A DNA stretch of 56,948 bases from an uncultured Burkholderiales bacterium (GTDB lineage: Bacteria > Pseudomonadota > Gammaproteobacteria > Burkholderiales > Burkholderiaceae_C), in contig CAIWWN010000081.1 of NCBI GenBank assembly GCA_903916355.1, positions 1 through 56,948 on the forward strand, given 5' to 3'. The translations under genes were made by a program, and so were the position numbers. Shown here one piece after another: positions 1 through 9,030 of the stretch. How positions within the stretch are numbered: the stretch's first letter is position 1; each line of letters begins with the position of its first letter. The notes below the pieces were generated by a model, which searched no databases, was not told the origin of the DNA, and saw nothing but the letters and a program-made list of their open reading frames with translations.

Positions 1-1796
1 ATGGTGATCGTGCCGTCTTCGTTGATGTTGATCTGAGTGCCAGTTTCTTCGGTCAGCGCACGGATGGTGGCGCCGCCTTTGCCGATCACGTCACGGATCT
101 TCTCGGGGTTGATCTTCATGGTGAAGAGCTTGGGTGCGAAGTCAGACACTTCGGTCTTGGCTTCGCCCATCGACGACTGCATGGCTTCCAGAATGTGCAT
201 GCGTGCTTCTTTGGCTTGAGCCAATGCGACTTGCATGATTTCTTTGGTGATGCCCTGGATCTTGATGTCCATCTGCAAAGCCGTGATGCCGTTGGTGGTA
301 CCGGCCACTTTGAAGTCCATATCGCCCAGGTGATCTTCGTCACCCAAGATGTCGGTCAACACAGCGAAACGGCTGGCGTCTTTGATCAGGCCCATGGCGA
401 TACCGGCCACGTGGGCTTTCATTGGCACGCCAGCGTCCATCAAGGACAAGCAACCGCCGCAGACCGAAGCCATGGATGAGGAGCCGTTGGACTCGGTGAT
501 TTCAGACACCACACGCATGGTGTACGGAAACTCTTCTTTGCTCGGCAACACGGCGGCCAACGCACGCTTGGCCAAACGGCCGTGGCCGATTTCGCGGCGC
601 TTGGTCGAACCCATGCGGCCCACTTCGCCGGTGGCAAAGGGAGGCATGTTGTAGTGCAGCATGAAGCGGTCTTCGTACTCACCAGCCAAAGCGTCAATGC
701 GCTGGGCATCGCGCTCGGTACCCAAGGTGGTCAACACCAAAGCTTGGGTTTCGCCGCGGGTGAACAGCGAGGAGCCGTGGGTGCGTGGCAACACGCTGTT
801 GCGAATTTCGATCGGACGCACCGTGCGTGTGTCACGGCCGTCAATGCGGGGCTCGCCGGCCAAGATCTGGCTGCGCACGATACCGGCTTCGATATCAAAC
901 AACATGCCTTCGACCTTGACGCCATCAAATTCAATGCCTTCTGCTTTCAAGCTGGCTTTGACGCTGGCGTAGGTTTCGCGGCAAGCGTGCGTGCGGCTTT
1001 GCTTGTTGCGGATTTGGTAGGCCGCGCGCAATTTTTCTTCGGCCAAAGCATTGACCTTGGCAATCAAAGGCTCGTCCTTGGCTGGGGCAGTCCAGTCCCA
1101 CGCTGGTTTGCCAGCGTCGCGCACCAATTCGTGGATGGCGGTGATGGCGATATTGCCTTGCTCGTGACCGAACACGACGGCGCCAAGCATGATCTCTTCA
1201 GACAATTGTTGGGCTTCCGACTCGACCATCAACACGGCAGTTTCGGTACCGGCCACGATCAGGTCCATCTGGCTGTCTTTGCGCTGGGTCTGGCCCGGGT
1301 TCAAGACATACTCGCCGTTGATGTAACCCACGCGGGCTGCACCGATAGGGCCAGTGAAAGGAATGCCAGAGATCGACAAAGCAGCCGACACGGCGATCAT
1401 CGCGGCGATGTCAGCGTCGACTTCAGGGTTCAAAGACACGGTGTGGATGACCACATGCACGTCGTTGTAGAAGCCTTCTGGGAACAAAGGACGGATCGGG
1501 CGGTCAATCAGACGGCTGGTCAATGTCTCGAGTTCGCTGGGCTTGGCTTCACGCTTGAAAAAGCTGCCGGGGATCTTGCCTGCGGCGTAAGCTTTCTCGA
1601 TGTAATCCACAGTCAAGGGAAAGAAATCTTGGCCAGACTTGGCGATTTTGGAAGCTACGACAGTGGCCAAAACCACGGTGTCTTCGATGTTGACCAGCAC
1701 AGCGCCGGAAGCTTGACGGGCGATTTCGCCGGTTTCCATGATGACCTTGTGTTGGCCCCACTGGAAGGTTTTAGTGACTTTATTGAAAATGGTCAT
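1..1796 (-). CDS. pnp: Polynucleotide phosphorylase, 3'-truncated by window edge
   Basis: PNPase is the phosphate-dependent 3'-5' exoribonuclease of mRNA decay and a partner of RNase E. The visible 598 codons start with [16 protein letters not shown], the usual PNPase N-terminus, after a good AGGAG ribosome site about 9-13 bases upstream. The frame stays open to base 1, where the KH-domain GKGG loop ([17 protein letters not shown]) is visible, so only the last part of KH and the S1 domain are missing. It lies downstream of rpsO on the same strand, the conserved rpsO-pnp order, with a hairpin in its leader that suggests RNase III/PNPase autocontrol. Identity is secure; the C-terminus lies outside the window. 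Confidence 0.97.
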   Translation of the reverse strand, partial: MTIFNKVTKTFQWGQHKVIMETGEIARQASGAVLVNIEDTVVLATVVASKIAKSGQDFFPLTVDYIEKAYAAGKIPGSFFKREAKPSELETLTSRLIDRPIRPLFPEGFYNDVHVVIHTVSLNPEVDADIAAMIAVSAALSISGIPFTGPIGAARVGYINGEYVLNPGQTQRKDSQMDLIVAGTETAVLMVESEAQQLSEEIMLGAVVFGHEQGNIAITAIHELVRDAGKPAWDWTAPAKDEPLIAKVNALAEEKLRAAYQIRNKQSRTHACRETYASVKASLKAEGIEFDGVKVEGMLFDIEAGIVRSQILAGEPRIDGRDTRTVRPIEIRNSVLPRTHGSSLFTRGETQALVLTTLGTERDAQRIDALAGEYEDRFMLHYNMPPFATGEVGRMGSTKRREIGHGRLAKRALAAVLPSKEEFPYTMRVVSEITESNGSSSMASVCGGCLSLMDAGVPMKAHVAGIAMGLIKDASRFAVLTDILGDEDHLGDMDFKVAGTTNGITALQMDIKIQGITKEIMQVALAQAKEARMHILEAMQSSMGEAKTEVSDFAPKLFTMKINPEKIRDVIGKGGATIRALTEETGTQININEDGTIT

Positions 1797-1870
1797 GGTT
1801 CAGTACTCCTGAAAAACAAGTGCATCTGGCTGCACAGAAAGCCCGGTTTTTGACAGTTTGAACACGATGC

Positions 1871-1905
1871 CATTCCACAAGACACCTGCAATGGCTGGTG
1901 GAATG
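1871..1905 (-). promoter_or_regulatory. Hairpin in the pnp leader
   Basis: A perfect 8-bp inverted repeat (CATTCCAC / GTGGAATG, 19-base loop) lies in the rpsO-pnp gap, about 75 bases before pnp. In enterobacteria a leader stem-loop in the same place is cut by RNase III and lets PNPase repress its own mRNA. The position and stem are seen; the function is inferred. Confidence 0.45.
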
Positions 1906-1965
1906 ACACAGCGCGGGTTCGTTCTGACAAAGTCCGAAAACGCTCTATTTAGAAAACCCAATGTA

Positions 1966-2002
1966 CAAAGCGCCTGAGCTAGCGAGCTAACTCAGGCGCC
2001 TT
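1966..2002 (-). terminator. Terminator/attenuator after rpsO
   Basis: A perfect 9-bp stem (GCGCCTGAG at 1970-1978 pairing with CTCAGGCGC at 1991-1999) with a 12-base loop sits 20-50 bases past the rpsO stop. Read on the minus strand it is followed only by a short TTTG tail, so it is probably leaky. That fits partial read-through from rpsO into pnp. Confidence 0.7.
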
Positions 2003-2020
2003 ATTCATCTGAAGAGACGA

Positions 2021-2287
2021 TTACTTACGCAGGCCAAGTTTGGCAATCAACGCAATGTAACGGTCAGCATCTCTGGACTTGAGGTAGTCCAGCAATTTAC
2101 GACGACGGCTCACCATACGCAACAAACCGCGGCGACCGTGGTGGTCTTTGGCGTGGGTTTTGAAGTGAGGTGTGAGTTCGTTGATACGAGCGGTCAGCAA
2201 AGCCACTTGGACTTCTGGACTGCCCGTGTCATTGACGGCGCGGGCGTTGGCCTTGACGACCTCAGCCTTGATAGAAGATGCAATCAT
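2021..2287 (-). CDS. rpsO: 30S ribosomal protein S15
   Basis: S15 binds the central domain of 16S rRNA early in 30S assembly. The 88-residue product (usual length 88-89) has the family signatures [30 protein letters not shown] and [10 protein letters not shown]. An AAGGAAAT-type ribosome site precedes the ATG. It lies upstream of pnp on the same strand, separated by a hairpin terminator. The leader upstream contains a stem-loop that may serve S15 autoregulation. Confidence 0.98.
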   Translation of the reverse strand: MIASSIKAEVVKANARAVNDTGSPEVQVALLTARINELTPHFKTHAKDHHGRRGLLRMVSRRRKLLDYLKSRDADRYIALIAKLGLRK

Positions 2288-2305
2288 CTTTATTTCCTTG
2301 TATTT

Positions 2306-2338
2306 CGCTTAATTCGGAAAAAAATCCGAAAAATAGCG
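2306..2338 (-). promoter_or_regulatory. Stem-loop in the rpsO leader
   Basis: On the minus strand TTCGGA and TCCGAA (2325-2330 and 2313-2318) form a 6-bp stem over a T-rich loop, extended by outer CGCT/AGCG arms. It ends about 20 bases before the rpsO start. S15 represses its own translation through leader structures in many bacteria, so this is a candidate; it could also be an attenuator. Confidence 0.4.
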
Positions 2339-2408
2339 AGGTTTTGAACTTGCGCTGCAGATTGGATCGACCTGTAGCGTGCTGCCTTGCACCATGCAAA
2401 GCCTTGAA

Positions 2409-2414
2409 ATTATA
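2409..2414 (-). promoter_or_regulatory. Candidate -10 box for rpsO
   Basis: Minus-strand TATAAT, a perfect -10 hexamer, lies about 120 bases upstream of rpsO just past the end of the aminotransferase gene. No good -35 is seen at 16-18 bases (a TTGACC is 25 bases away), so the assignment rests mostly on the -10 and its position. Confidence 0.35.
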
Positions 2415-2419
2415 ACTCG

Positions 2420-3595
2420 TTACAGCCAGCCCCGCAGCCGGTCAACGCCTTGCACCAGTCGCGCCAGGTCTTGGGAGGCAAAGCACCAACGCAGCCAGCC
2501 CTGCGCCTCGGGGGCAAAGGCTTCGCCGGGTGCCAGGCCCAAACCGGCCTCCACCACCAAGCGTTTGGCCGTGGCGACCGAGTCGGGGTGGCCTTGCAGC
2601 TTGAAAAACGCATACATTCCACCTCGTGCCGGGGCCAACTCCACCCCGGGCAGGGCTTGCAACAGCGGCACCAGGGTGTCGCGGCACTGCTTGAGGTGCG
2701 CCACCACCTGCGGCGTGATGTCTGCGGTGTGCTGCAAGGCGGCAATGCCCGCGCGCTGCGTGAACACCGAGGCGCAGGACGTATTGAACTCAATCAATTT
2801 GCCCATAGCCTGCGTCATGGCGGGGGGCATGACCAGCCAACCCAGGCGCCAACCCGTCATCAAAAAGCTCTTGGAAAAACTGTGCACCACCACCAAGCGG
2901 TCGTCAGGCGCGCTCACATCCAAAAATGAAGGCGCAGCGCCGTTGGCCGTGTCGCCCTCGTAGTACAGGCGCTCGTACACCTCGTCCGCCAAGATCCAGG
3001 TGCCCGTTTGTCGGCAATGGGCGACCAAGGTGGCTTGCTCTTCGCGCGTCAAGGTCCAACCCGTGGGGTTGTTGGGTGAATTGACGATCAGCAAGCGGGT
3101 GCGCGGCGTGATGGCCGTTAACAGGGCCGCCATGTCCAATACCCACTGCCCTTGCACAGGCTTAAGGGACACGCATTTCAAGTTGGCCCCCATCACCAAG
3201 GCTTGTGCCGTCAAATTCGGCCAGACCGGCGTCACCGCCACCACCTCGTCGCCCGCATCCACCAGCGCCTGGATGGCCAGCATCAAGGCATTGACGCCGC
3301 CCGAAGTGATGGCCAAACGCTCCACGCCAATCGGGCCATGCAAAGCGCCCATGTAGGTGGATACGGCCTCGCGCAACTCGGGCATACCCAGGTTGTGCGC
3401 GTAAAAAGTCTCGCCCTGGTGGATCGAGTCGATCGCAGCCTGGCGCACCACTTGGGGCGTGACCTCGTCGCTCTCGCCAAACCAAAAGGCCAGCACATCG
3501 CTGCGGCCCAGGCCCGCGTTGGCCACCTCACGGATGCGGGACTCTTCAACATCGAGAACGGTTTGGCGTAAAAAAGGCTTCATGGTCGGTTTCAT
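2420..3595 (-). CDS. PLP-dependent aminotransferase, class I/II
   Basis: Cytoplasmic pyridoxal-phosphate aminotransferase of fold type I, 391 residues, typical for the family. Landmarks are the NSPNNPTG loop (172-179), the cofactor Asp in ADEVYERLYY (D204), and the Schiff-base lysine K242 in HSFSKSFLMTGWRLGW. A downstream Met (residue 5, base 3583) is an alternative start; neither has a convincing ribosome site. It stands alone upstream of rpsO. The substrate cannot be told; aspartate/aromatic or branched-chain amino acids are possible. Confidence 0.88.
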   Translation of the reverse strand: MKPTMKPFLRQTVLDVEESRIREVANAGLGRSDVLAFWFGESDEVTPQVVRQAAIDSIHQGETFYAHNLGMPELREAVSTYMGALHGPIGVERLAITSGGVNALMLAIQALVDAGDEVVAVTPVWPNLTAQALVMGANLKCVSLKPVQGQWVLDMAALLTAITPRTRLLIVNSPNNPTGWTLTREEQATLVAHCRQTGTWILADEVYERLYYEGDTANGAAPSFLDVSAPDDRLVVVHSFSKSFLMTGWRLGWLVMPPAMTQAMGKLIEFNTSCASVFTQRAGIAALQHTADITPQVVAHLKQCRDTLVPLLQALPGVELAPARGGMYAFFKLQGHPDSVATAKRLVVEAGLGLAPGEAFAPEAQGWLRWCFASQDLARLVQGVDRLRGWL

Positions 3596-3687
3596 GGGGA
3601 GTGAGTTGTGATGGTAGCCCAGACGGGCTTGGCAAATGGCGTCAACATTTTTAAAATGAGTTTACAAAAACAGACAGGGAGAAACGC

Positions 3688-3948
3688 ATGCACACGTCAA
3701 CAAGGTCAAAGACAATGACGAGGACATCGCTATCTGCGATCACCCTCTTCGCCGTCCTCAGTGTTTTCAATATGAGCTTGGCACAGAGCCACAGTAACTC
3801 TGCATTCGCCACCGAAGCCGTGAAGCACGCCAAGCGCCCCAAGCCCGACAAAGGCAAGGGCGAAACTATTCCAGAACGCGACCGGCGATTGTTGCGCGAA
3901 TGCAAGGGCCGCCCCAACGCGGGCGCTTGTGAGGGTTATGTCCATTAA
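3688..3948 (+). CDS. Small secreted basic protein, unknown function
   Basis: An 86-residue product with a GGGAG ribosome site. Residues 1 to about 33 form a Sec signal peptide (hydrophobic SAITLFAVLSVFNMSLAQ after a basic N-region). The mature part is basic and charged (KRPKPDKGKGETIPERDRR) and ends with two cysteines (LRECKGRPNAGACEG) that could form a disulfide. No family was recognised. It is a lone gene 38 bases before hslR. The signal peptide and ribosome site make it likely real. Confidence 0.65.
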   Translation: MHTSTRSKTMTRTSLSAITLFAVLSVFNMSLAQSHSNSAFATEAVKHAKRPKPDKGKGETIPERDRRLLRECKGRPNAGACEGYVH

Positions 3949-3986
3949 AGCCATGATTCTAAAATCAGCCGTGCACAATAGACTCC

Positions 3987-4400
3987 ATGAACTCCATGCG
4001 GATCGATAAATGGCTGTGGGTGGCGCGTTTTTTCAAAACACGTTCACTGGCCACCGACGACATCAACAAAGGGCGCGTCCAAGTCAATGGCCTGGTGGCC
4101 AAGCCTTCGCGCGATGTGAAAGCGCAAGACACCGTGTTGATCCGCCAAGGCGACATGACGCGCACGGTGCTGGTGCTGGGCTTGAGCCCGATGCGCGGAT
4201 CCGCACCTGTAGCGCAGGCGCTGTACCAAGAAACACCTGAAAGCTTGAGCCTGCGCGCCAAAGTGTCCGAGCAGCGCCATTTGGCGCATGAGCCTGCACT
4301 GAGCATTGAGCACGGTCGCCCCACCAAGCGCGACCGGCGCGAACTGCAACGCGCGGGCCAGGGTTGGGGCGATCGCTGGTCTGCCAGCGTGGACGATTAA
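3987..4400 (+). CDS. hslR: S4-domain RNA-binding protein, Hsp15 family
   Basis: 137 residues with an N-terminal S4 RNA-binding domain (MRIDKWLWVARFFKTRSLA, then INKGRVQVNG) and a basic C-terminal tail, the Hsp15 arrangement. Hsp15 binds 50S subunits that still carry nascent-chain tRNA and helps recycle stalled ribosomes after heat shock. The second Met (MRIDKW) is an equally plausible start. It appears monocistronic; a TctC-type gene follows after 100 bases. Confidence 0.9.
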   Translation: MNSMRIDKWLWVARFFKTRSLATDDINKGRVQVNGLVAKPSRDVKAQDTVLIRQGDMTRTVLVLGLSPMRGSAPVAQALYQETPESLSLRAKVSEQRHLAHEPALSIEHGRPTKRDRRELQRAGQGWGDRWSASVDD

Positions 4401-4500
4401 GGCGGGGTCCCGCAGACGACAAGAACCGCGGCCCACAGAGGGTTTTCACCATCGGCCAGGTACAGGGCGCCGCCTACAGTCAGGCCAAGGAGAAAACCAC

Positions 4501-5511
4501 ATGCCTTTTGCCTTTCCCAACGCCCTGTCTTCACCACGCTCTATTTCCGGATTCCGCCGCAGCCTCAGCCTCTCACTGCTGGTGGCGGCCACCTTGGGCA
4601 GCACACTCACTCAAGCGCAAACCTACCCGGTCAAACCGATCCGCCTGGTGGTGACATTCACGCCCGGTGGCGCGCCCGACATTTTGGCCCGCTTGTTCAG
4701 CGAAAAAGCGCAACTCGGCCAACCCGTGGTGATCGACAACAAGCCCGGCGCGGGCGGCAATATTGGGGCCGACGCGGTAGCCAAATCGGCCGGCGACGGC
4801 TACACCCTGGTCATGGGCACGGTGGGCACGCACTCGATCAACGGCTCGCTGTACGACAAAATTCCTTACGACATGGTGAAAAGCTTCACGCCCATTTCGC
4901 TGATTGCTTCAGCGCCGAATTTGCTGGTGGTGAACAACGACCTGCCGGTCAAATCGGTGCCCGAGCTGATCGCTTACATGAAGGCCAACCCCAACAAGCT
5001 CTCGTTTGGCTCGCCGGGCACCGGCACCTCGGTGCACGTTTCAGGTGAGTTGTTCAAGTCCATGACCGGCACCACCATGACGCACATTCCCTACAAGGGC
5101 CGTCAGTTTGCGATTCCCGATTTGGTGGGCGGCAGCATTCAGCTGATGTTCGACAACATGCCTTCTGCCTTGCCCATGGCCAAAGAAGGCAAGATCCGCG
5201 CATTGGCCCAAACCACCGCCAAGCGCTCACCCGCTGCGCCCGATGTGCCGACCATGGCCGAGTTTGTACCCGGCTTTGAAGCCACCACCTGGTTTGCCAT
5301 GTTTGCGCCAGCCAACACACCACGCGCCGTCATCGACAAACTCAACGCCGAAGTGGTGCGCGTGTTCAAACTGCCAGATATCCAAGAGCGCCTGAAAACC
5401 ATTGGCTTGGACCCGGTGCTCTCCAGCCCTGATGAATTGGCGCGCTACCAGGCGGTGGAAATCGCCAAGTGGGCCAAAGTGGTCAAAGAGTCTGGCGCCA
5501 AAGCCGAATAA
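4501..5511 (+). CDS. Tripartite tricarboxylate transporter binding protein (Bug/TctC)
   Basis: Periplasmic solute-binding protein of 336 residues. The start at 4501 was chosen over upstream codons because an AAGGAG site lies 8 bases before it and a signal peptide follows (SLSLSLLVAATLGSTLTQAQ). Family motifs are YPVKPIRLVVTFTPGG at the mature N-terminus, VIDNKPGAGGNIGADAVAKS and the HIPYKG segment. Bug proteins bind carboxylates such as dicarboxylates, tricarboxylates or amino acids. No TctA/TctB neighbour exists here, so it is an orphan that may feed a membrane unit elsewhere. Confidence 0.92.
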   Translation: MPFAFPNALSSPRSISGFRRSLSLSLLVAATLGSTLTQAQTYPVKPIRLVVTFTPGGAPDILARLFSEKAQLGQPVVIDNKPGAGGNIGADAVAKSAGDGYTLVMGTVGTHSINGSLYDKIPYDMVKSFTPISLIASAPNLLVVNNDLPVKSVPELIAYMKANPNKLSFGSPGTGTSVHVSGELFKSMTGTTMTHIPYKGRQFAIPDLVGGSIQLMFDNMPSALPMAKEGKIRALAQTTAKRSPAAPDVPTMAEFVPGFEATTWFAMFAPANTPRAVIDKLNAEVVRVFKLPDIQERLKTIGLDPVLSSPDELARYQAVEIAKWAKVVKESGAKAE

Positions 5512-5537
5512 AACAGAGCCACTTTCAAGGAATTCAA

Positions 5538-6515
5538 ATGACCACATCATTTCCCCGTCGCCATGTCTTGCAAGCTGGTTTGGCCGGTGCCGCCAGCATC
5601 GCCCTACCGGCCCTGGCGCAAAGCAATTTTCCGTCGCGACCGATCAAACTGATTTGCCCTTGGCCTGCGGGCGGCTCCACCGATGCCATCATGCGTGCGC
5701 TGGGTGAGAGCGCCTCGCGCATCATGAACAACCCGGTCATCGTTGAGAACAAGGCCGGTGCCGGTGGCATGATGGGCCCCAATGAACTGGTCAGCGCCAA
5801 GCCTGATGGCTACACCTTGACGCAACTGCCGATTGGTATTTTTCGCATCCCTCACATGCAAAAAACGCTGTTCGACCCCCTCGCAGATATCACCTATGTG
5901 GTTTGCCTGACCGGTTACACCTACGGCATCGTGGTTCGTTCTGATTCGCCAATCAAGAACATCAAAGACCTGGTCGCCTTTGCCAAAGCCAAACCCGGCG
6001 AATTCACATTTGGCTCCACCGGTAACGGCACCACACCCCATTTGGCGGTGGAAGAATTCGCCATGAAGGCCGGCATCAAGTTACAGCACGTGCCCTTCAA
6101 AGGCAATGCCGATGGCATGCAAGCCCTGTTAGGAGGCCATGTGATGGCGCACAGTGACGCCACCGGATGGGGTCAGCATGTCGATGCAGGCACCTGTCGC
6201 TTGCTCGCCACCTATGGCAGCAAACGCACCAAGCGCTGGCCGACCGTGCCCACCCTGAATGAGTTGGGGTATGACACGGTGTCGGATTCGCCATTTGGCA
6301 TTGGCGCACCCAAGGGCATGGATCCAGCCATCACCCGCAAGCTGCATGACGCATTCAAGGCCACCTTGGAAGACCCCAAAGTGCTGGCCTCATTTGAAAA
6401 ATACGACCAACCGGTGATTTACATGAACACCGAGGACTACACCAAGTACGCTCGCGAGACTTTTCCCAAAGAACGAAAAGTCATCGAGCAACTGGGCCTG
6501 TTGAAATCGGCTTGA
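5538..6515 (+). CDS. Second orphan Bug/TctC binding protein
   Basis: 325 residues, 26 bases after the previous Bug gene and probably cotranscribed. The ATG at 5538 follows an AAGGA site. The N-terminus PRRHVLQAGLAGAASIALPALAQ looks like a twin-arginine/Sec signal with an AxA cleavage site. Mature features are FPSRPIKLICPWPAGG, IVENKAGAGGMMGP and LQHVPFKGNADGMQALLGG. It is clearly diverged from its neighbour, so the pair is not a recent duplication. The ligand is unknown. Confidence 0.92.
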   Translation: MTTSFPRRHVLQAGLAGAASIALPALAQSNFPSRPIKLICPWPAGGSTDAIMRALGESASRIMNNPVIVENKAGAGGMMGPNELVSAKPDGYTLTQLPIGIFRIPHMQKTLFDPLADITYVVCLTGYTYGIVVRSDSPIKNIKDLVAFAKAKPGEFTFGSTGNGTTPHLAVEEFAMKAGIKLQHVPFKGNADGMQALLGGHVMAHSDATGWGQHVDAGTCRLLATYGSKRTKRWPTVPTLNELGYDTVSDSPFGIGAPKGMDPAITRKLHDAFKATLEDPKVLASFEKYDQPVIYMNTEDYTKYARETFPKERKVIEQLGLLKSA

Positions 6516-6519
6516 CGAC

Positions 6520-7800
6520 TCACCCCGGCCGCACCATGCTGCACGTGGTGGGCCGGCTTGCTTGCTCAGCGTTGATCTGACGAATCACCTTGAAGCCGTA
6601 GCCCGAGCCCTCCACGTCGTACTTCACGCCCTTGTCGCCCTGCTGAGCCATCACACCCACCACCAAAGGTTGCTGAAACTGATGGTCACTTGCGCGCATG
6701 CGACCCGTTTGGCCCGCCATACTGACCTGGGCTTTCTCCAACTGCAGCGCGACCGCTTGGGGCTCTGAGTTGCCGGCCTTTTCGATGGACTGCACCAAGG
6801 CTTCAATCATCATTTGCATGCGCAAATGCAGATAGTCGTCGGCTGGCTTGGGGAAACGCTGGTGGAACGCTTGCACAAAGGCATCGCTGGCTGCACCAGG
6901 CACATTGGGCAGCCACTCAGCCACAGCCAACACATTGCCCACACCCGCGTCGCCCAAGGCCGCAGGGGCCCCCAGAGCATTGCCATAAAACGTATAAAAC
7001 TTGCCTGCATAACCGGCCTCGCGTGCGGCCTTGACCAGCAAAGTCAAATCGTTACCCCAGTTACCGGTTATCACCGCTTGGGCACCGCTGGCTTTGATTT
7101 TGGCGGCGTAGGGCAAAAAGTCTTTGACGCGTCCCACCGGGTGCAACTCGTCTCCCACCACTTTGACATCGGGTCGCTGCAATCCCAACTGGGCGCGTGC
7201 TTCGCGCAGCACGGCTTGGCCAAAGCTGTAGTCTTGCCCAATCAAATACACCGCGTGCACTGCTTTGTCTTGCTTGAGAACCTGCATCAGCGCACCCATG
7301 CGCATGTCGGCATGGGCATCAAAGCGAAAGTGCCAGAAGCTGCATTTCTCATTCGTCAAGGCCGGGTCGACCGCCGAGTAGTTGAGAAACAGCACCCGCT
7401 TGCCAGGCTCGCGCTCGTTGTGTTTGTTGATCGCGTCCAGCAAGGCCGCAGCATTGGCTGAGGAATTGCCTTGCAGCACAAACTGCGCGCCATCGTCCAG
7501 TGCCGCTCGAAAAACCGACAAGGCCTCTTCGTTTTGACCTTTGCTGTCGTAGCGCTGCAAGGTCAAAGGGCGCGCGCCTGATGCGGTTTTGACGCCGCCG
7601 CGGGCATTAACCCGCTCCACCGCCCACACCAGGTTGCGGTAAACGGCTTCGCCGGTGTTGGCAAAGGGCCCGCTCAAACCTTCGATCAAGGCCAATTGAA
7701 TCGGTGGCTGGGTCGATTGCGCATGCGCTGCATTGACCATGAAAACACTGAAACAAAGCACCGCACGCAGCAACGAAAAAATTAACTTCAAAACCATCAT
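6520..7800 (-). CDS. ABC transporter substrate-binding protein, LivK type
   Basis: Periplasmic binding protein of the branched-chain amino acid/amide (peripla_BP_6) family, about 426 residues from the chosen start. The ATG at 7800 or 7797 was preferred because a signal peptide follows directly (KLIFSLLRAVLCFSVFMVNAAHAQ). The core begins IQLALIEGLSGPFANTGEA, with NARGGV and the YDSKGQNEEAL segment. The last codons overlap a hairpin shared with the convergent gene. No permease or ATPase is adjacent. Urea, amides, amino acids or aromatic acids are possible ligands. Confidence 0.87.
   Translation of the reverse strand: MMVLKLIFSLLRAVLCFSVFMVNAAHAQSTQPPIQLALIEGLSGPFANTGEAVYRNLVWAVERVNARGGVKTASGARPLTLQRYDSKGQNEEALSVFRAALDDGAQFVLQGNSSANAAALLDAINKHNEREPGKRVLFLNYSAVDPALTNEKCSFWHFRFDAHADMRMGALMQVLKQDKAVHAVYLIGQDYSFGQAVLREARAQLGLQRPDVKVVGDELHPVGRVKDFLPYAAKIKASGAQAVITGNWGNDLTLLVKAAREAGYAGKFYTFYGNALGAPAALGDAGVGNVLAVAEWLPNVPGAASDAFVQAFHQRFPKPADDYLHLRMQMMIEALVQSIEKAGNSEPQAVALQLEKAQVSMAGQTGRMRASDHQFQQPLVVGVMAQQGDKGVKYDVEGSGYGFKVIRQINAEQASRPTTCSMVRPG
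6525..6556. terminator. Possible convergent terminator hairpin
   Basis: CCGGCC(G)CACCA and TGGTGGGCCGG form an 11-bp stem with one bulge and a 9-base loop, between the convergent TctC and ABC-binding-protein genes. There is no T tract, so its strength is doubtful; part of it encodes the last residues of the minus-strand gene. Confidence 0.35.
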
Positions 7801-7854
7801 CCAAGAAATAAACAGAAACGTGCAGGCTTCAAACCAAGCCCTCAAGACAAACAG

Positions 7855-8922
7855 TTAATCCAAGCTGTCCAAGGGCCAGCGTGGCTTCACGTCGAAGCTG
7901 TAGCGATGCTCGGCCTGTTGCCGCCCCGCATCCAAGCGCATGGCGGCGGCCATGGCGATCATGGCGCCGTTGTCGGTGCACAAATGCAGCTCAGGGTAAT
8001 GCACCCGCACGCCGGCTTTGGCACAAGCGGCATTGAGTTGGCGGCGCAACTCCCGGTTGGCCCCCACGCCACCGGCCACCACCAGGCGTTGCAGGCCGGT
8101 GTGTTTCAAAGCGGCCATGGACTTTTTAAGCAAGACCTCGACAATCGCCGCTTGCGTGGACGCCGCCAAATCGGCGCGAATGACTGAGCCCTCTTGCAGC
8201 ACCGCAGGCCCCAGCTTTTGCGACTGGGTCAACACCGCTGTTTTCAGGCCCGCAAACGAAAAATCAAAATTGACGCTGTGCAACAAGGGCCGAGGCAATT
8301 TGTAGGCCGCCGGATCGCCCTGCTCAGCCAGCATGGCCAAGCCCGGCCCACCGGGGTAAGGCAAGCCCATCAACTTGGCCGACTTGTCAAAGGCCTCGCC
8401 GGCCGCATCGTCAATGGTTTCGCCCAAGATTTCGTAGCGGCCCACGCCATCGACCCGCATCAGCTGCGTATGCCCGCCCGAGACCAACAACGCCACAAAC
8501 GGAAACTGCGGCGGATCAGCACTCAAAAAGGGTGAGAGCAAATGCCCTTCGAGGTGGTGCACGCCCAACACCGGTTTGCCCAATGCCGCGGCCAAAGCGC
8601 AGGCCACGCCCGAACCCACCAGCAGCGCTCCGGCCAGACCGGGACCACGCGTATAGGCCACCACATCCACGTCCTGCAAGCTGCAAGCGGCTTCCTTCAA
8701 GACCCGGGTGGTCAAAGGCAAGACACGGCGAATGTGGTCGCGGCTGGCCAACTCGGGCACCACACCGCCATAGGCTTGGTGCATCTCGATCTGACTGTGC
8801 AAAGCGTGCGCCAGTAAACGTGGCAGTCTGTGCGGCACACTTGACGGCGCACCGGGCGCCGCCGTCTCGACCAAGGCGACACCAGTTTCGTCGCAAGAAG
8901 ATTCAATACCCAAAATTAGCAT
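7855..8922 (-). CDS. tsaD: tRNA N6-threonylcarbamoyladenosine (t6A37) transferase
   Basis: TsaD transfers the threonylcarbamoyl group to A37 of ANN-decoding tRNAs, working with TsaB and TsaE. The start at 8922 gives [14 protein letters not shown], the canonical N-terminus; an upstream GTG frame only adds unrelated residues. The metal-binding HxEGH motif is present ([11 protein letters not shown]123 and H127), as are [17 protein letters not shown] and [13 protein letters not shown]. Length 355 residues is normal. It is monocistronic and divergent from the ModA-like gene. Confidence 0.97.
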   Translation of the reverse strand: MLILGIESSCDETGVALVETAAPGAPSSVPHRLPRLLAHALHSQIEMHQAYGGVVPELASRDHIRRVLPLTTRVLKEAACSLQDVDVVAYTRGPGLAGALLVGSGVACALAAALGKPVLGVHHLEGHLLSPFLSADPPQFPFVALLVSGGHTQLMRVDGVGRYEILGETIDDAAGEAFDKSAKLMGLPYPGGPGLAMLAEQGDPAAYKLPRPLLHSVNFDFSFAGLKTAVLTQSQKLGPAVLQEGSVIRADLAASTQAAIVEVLLKKSMAALKHTGLQRLVVAGGVGANRELRRQLNAACAKAGVRVHYPELHLCTDNGAMIAMAAAMRLDAGRQQAEHRYSFDVKPRWPLDSLD

Positions 8923-9030
8923 AGGTGCCAAGTGTAGAGGCAAGTGAACAGACAAGGCCGGGCCCAAATTCAAGCGCAACATGCGGTGTAATCGGGGCAG
9001 CAGAAAAAAACACCTTGCTGGAACCACGCC

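Noticed and set aside
582-1853. 423-codon open frame on the plus strand
   Set aside because: It lies antisense to pnp, whose protein is unmistakable; the frame is open because of GC-rich third positions and its composition (His, Gly, Ala rich) is not protein-like.
4501-6515. Recent tandem duplication of the two Bug genes
   Set aside because: The proteins share only family motifs; the sequences are clearly divergent.
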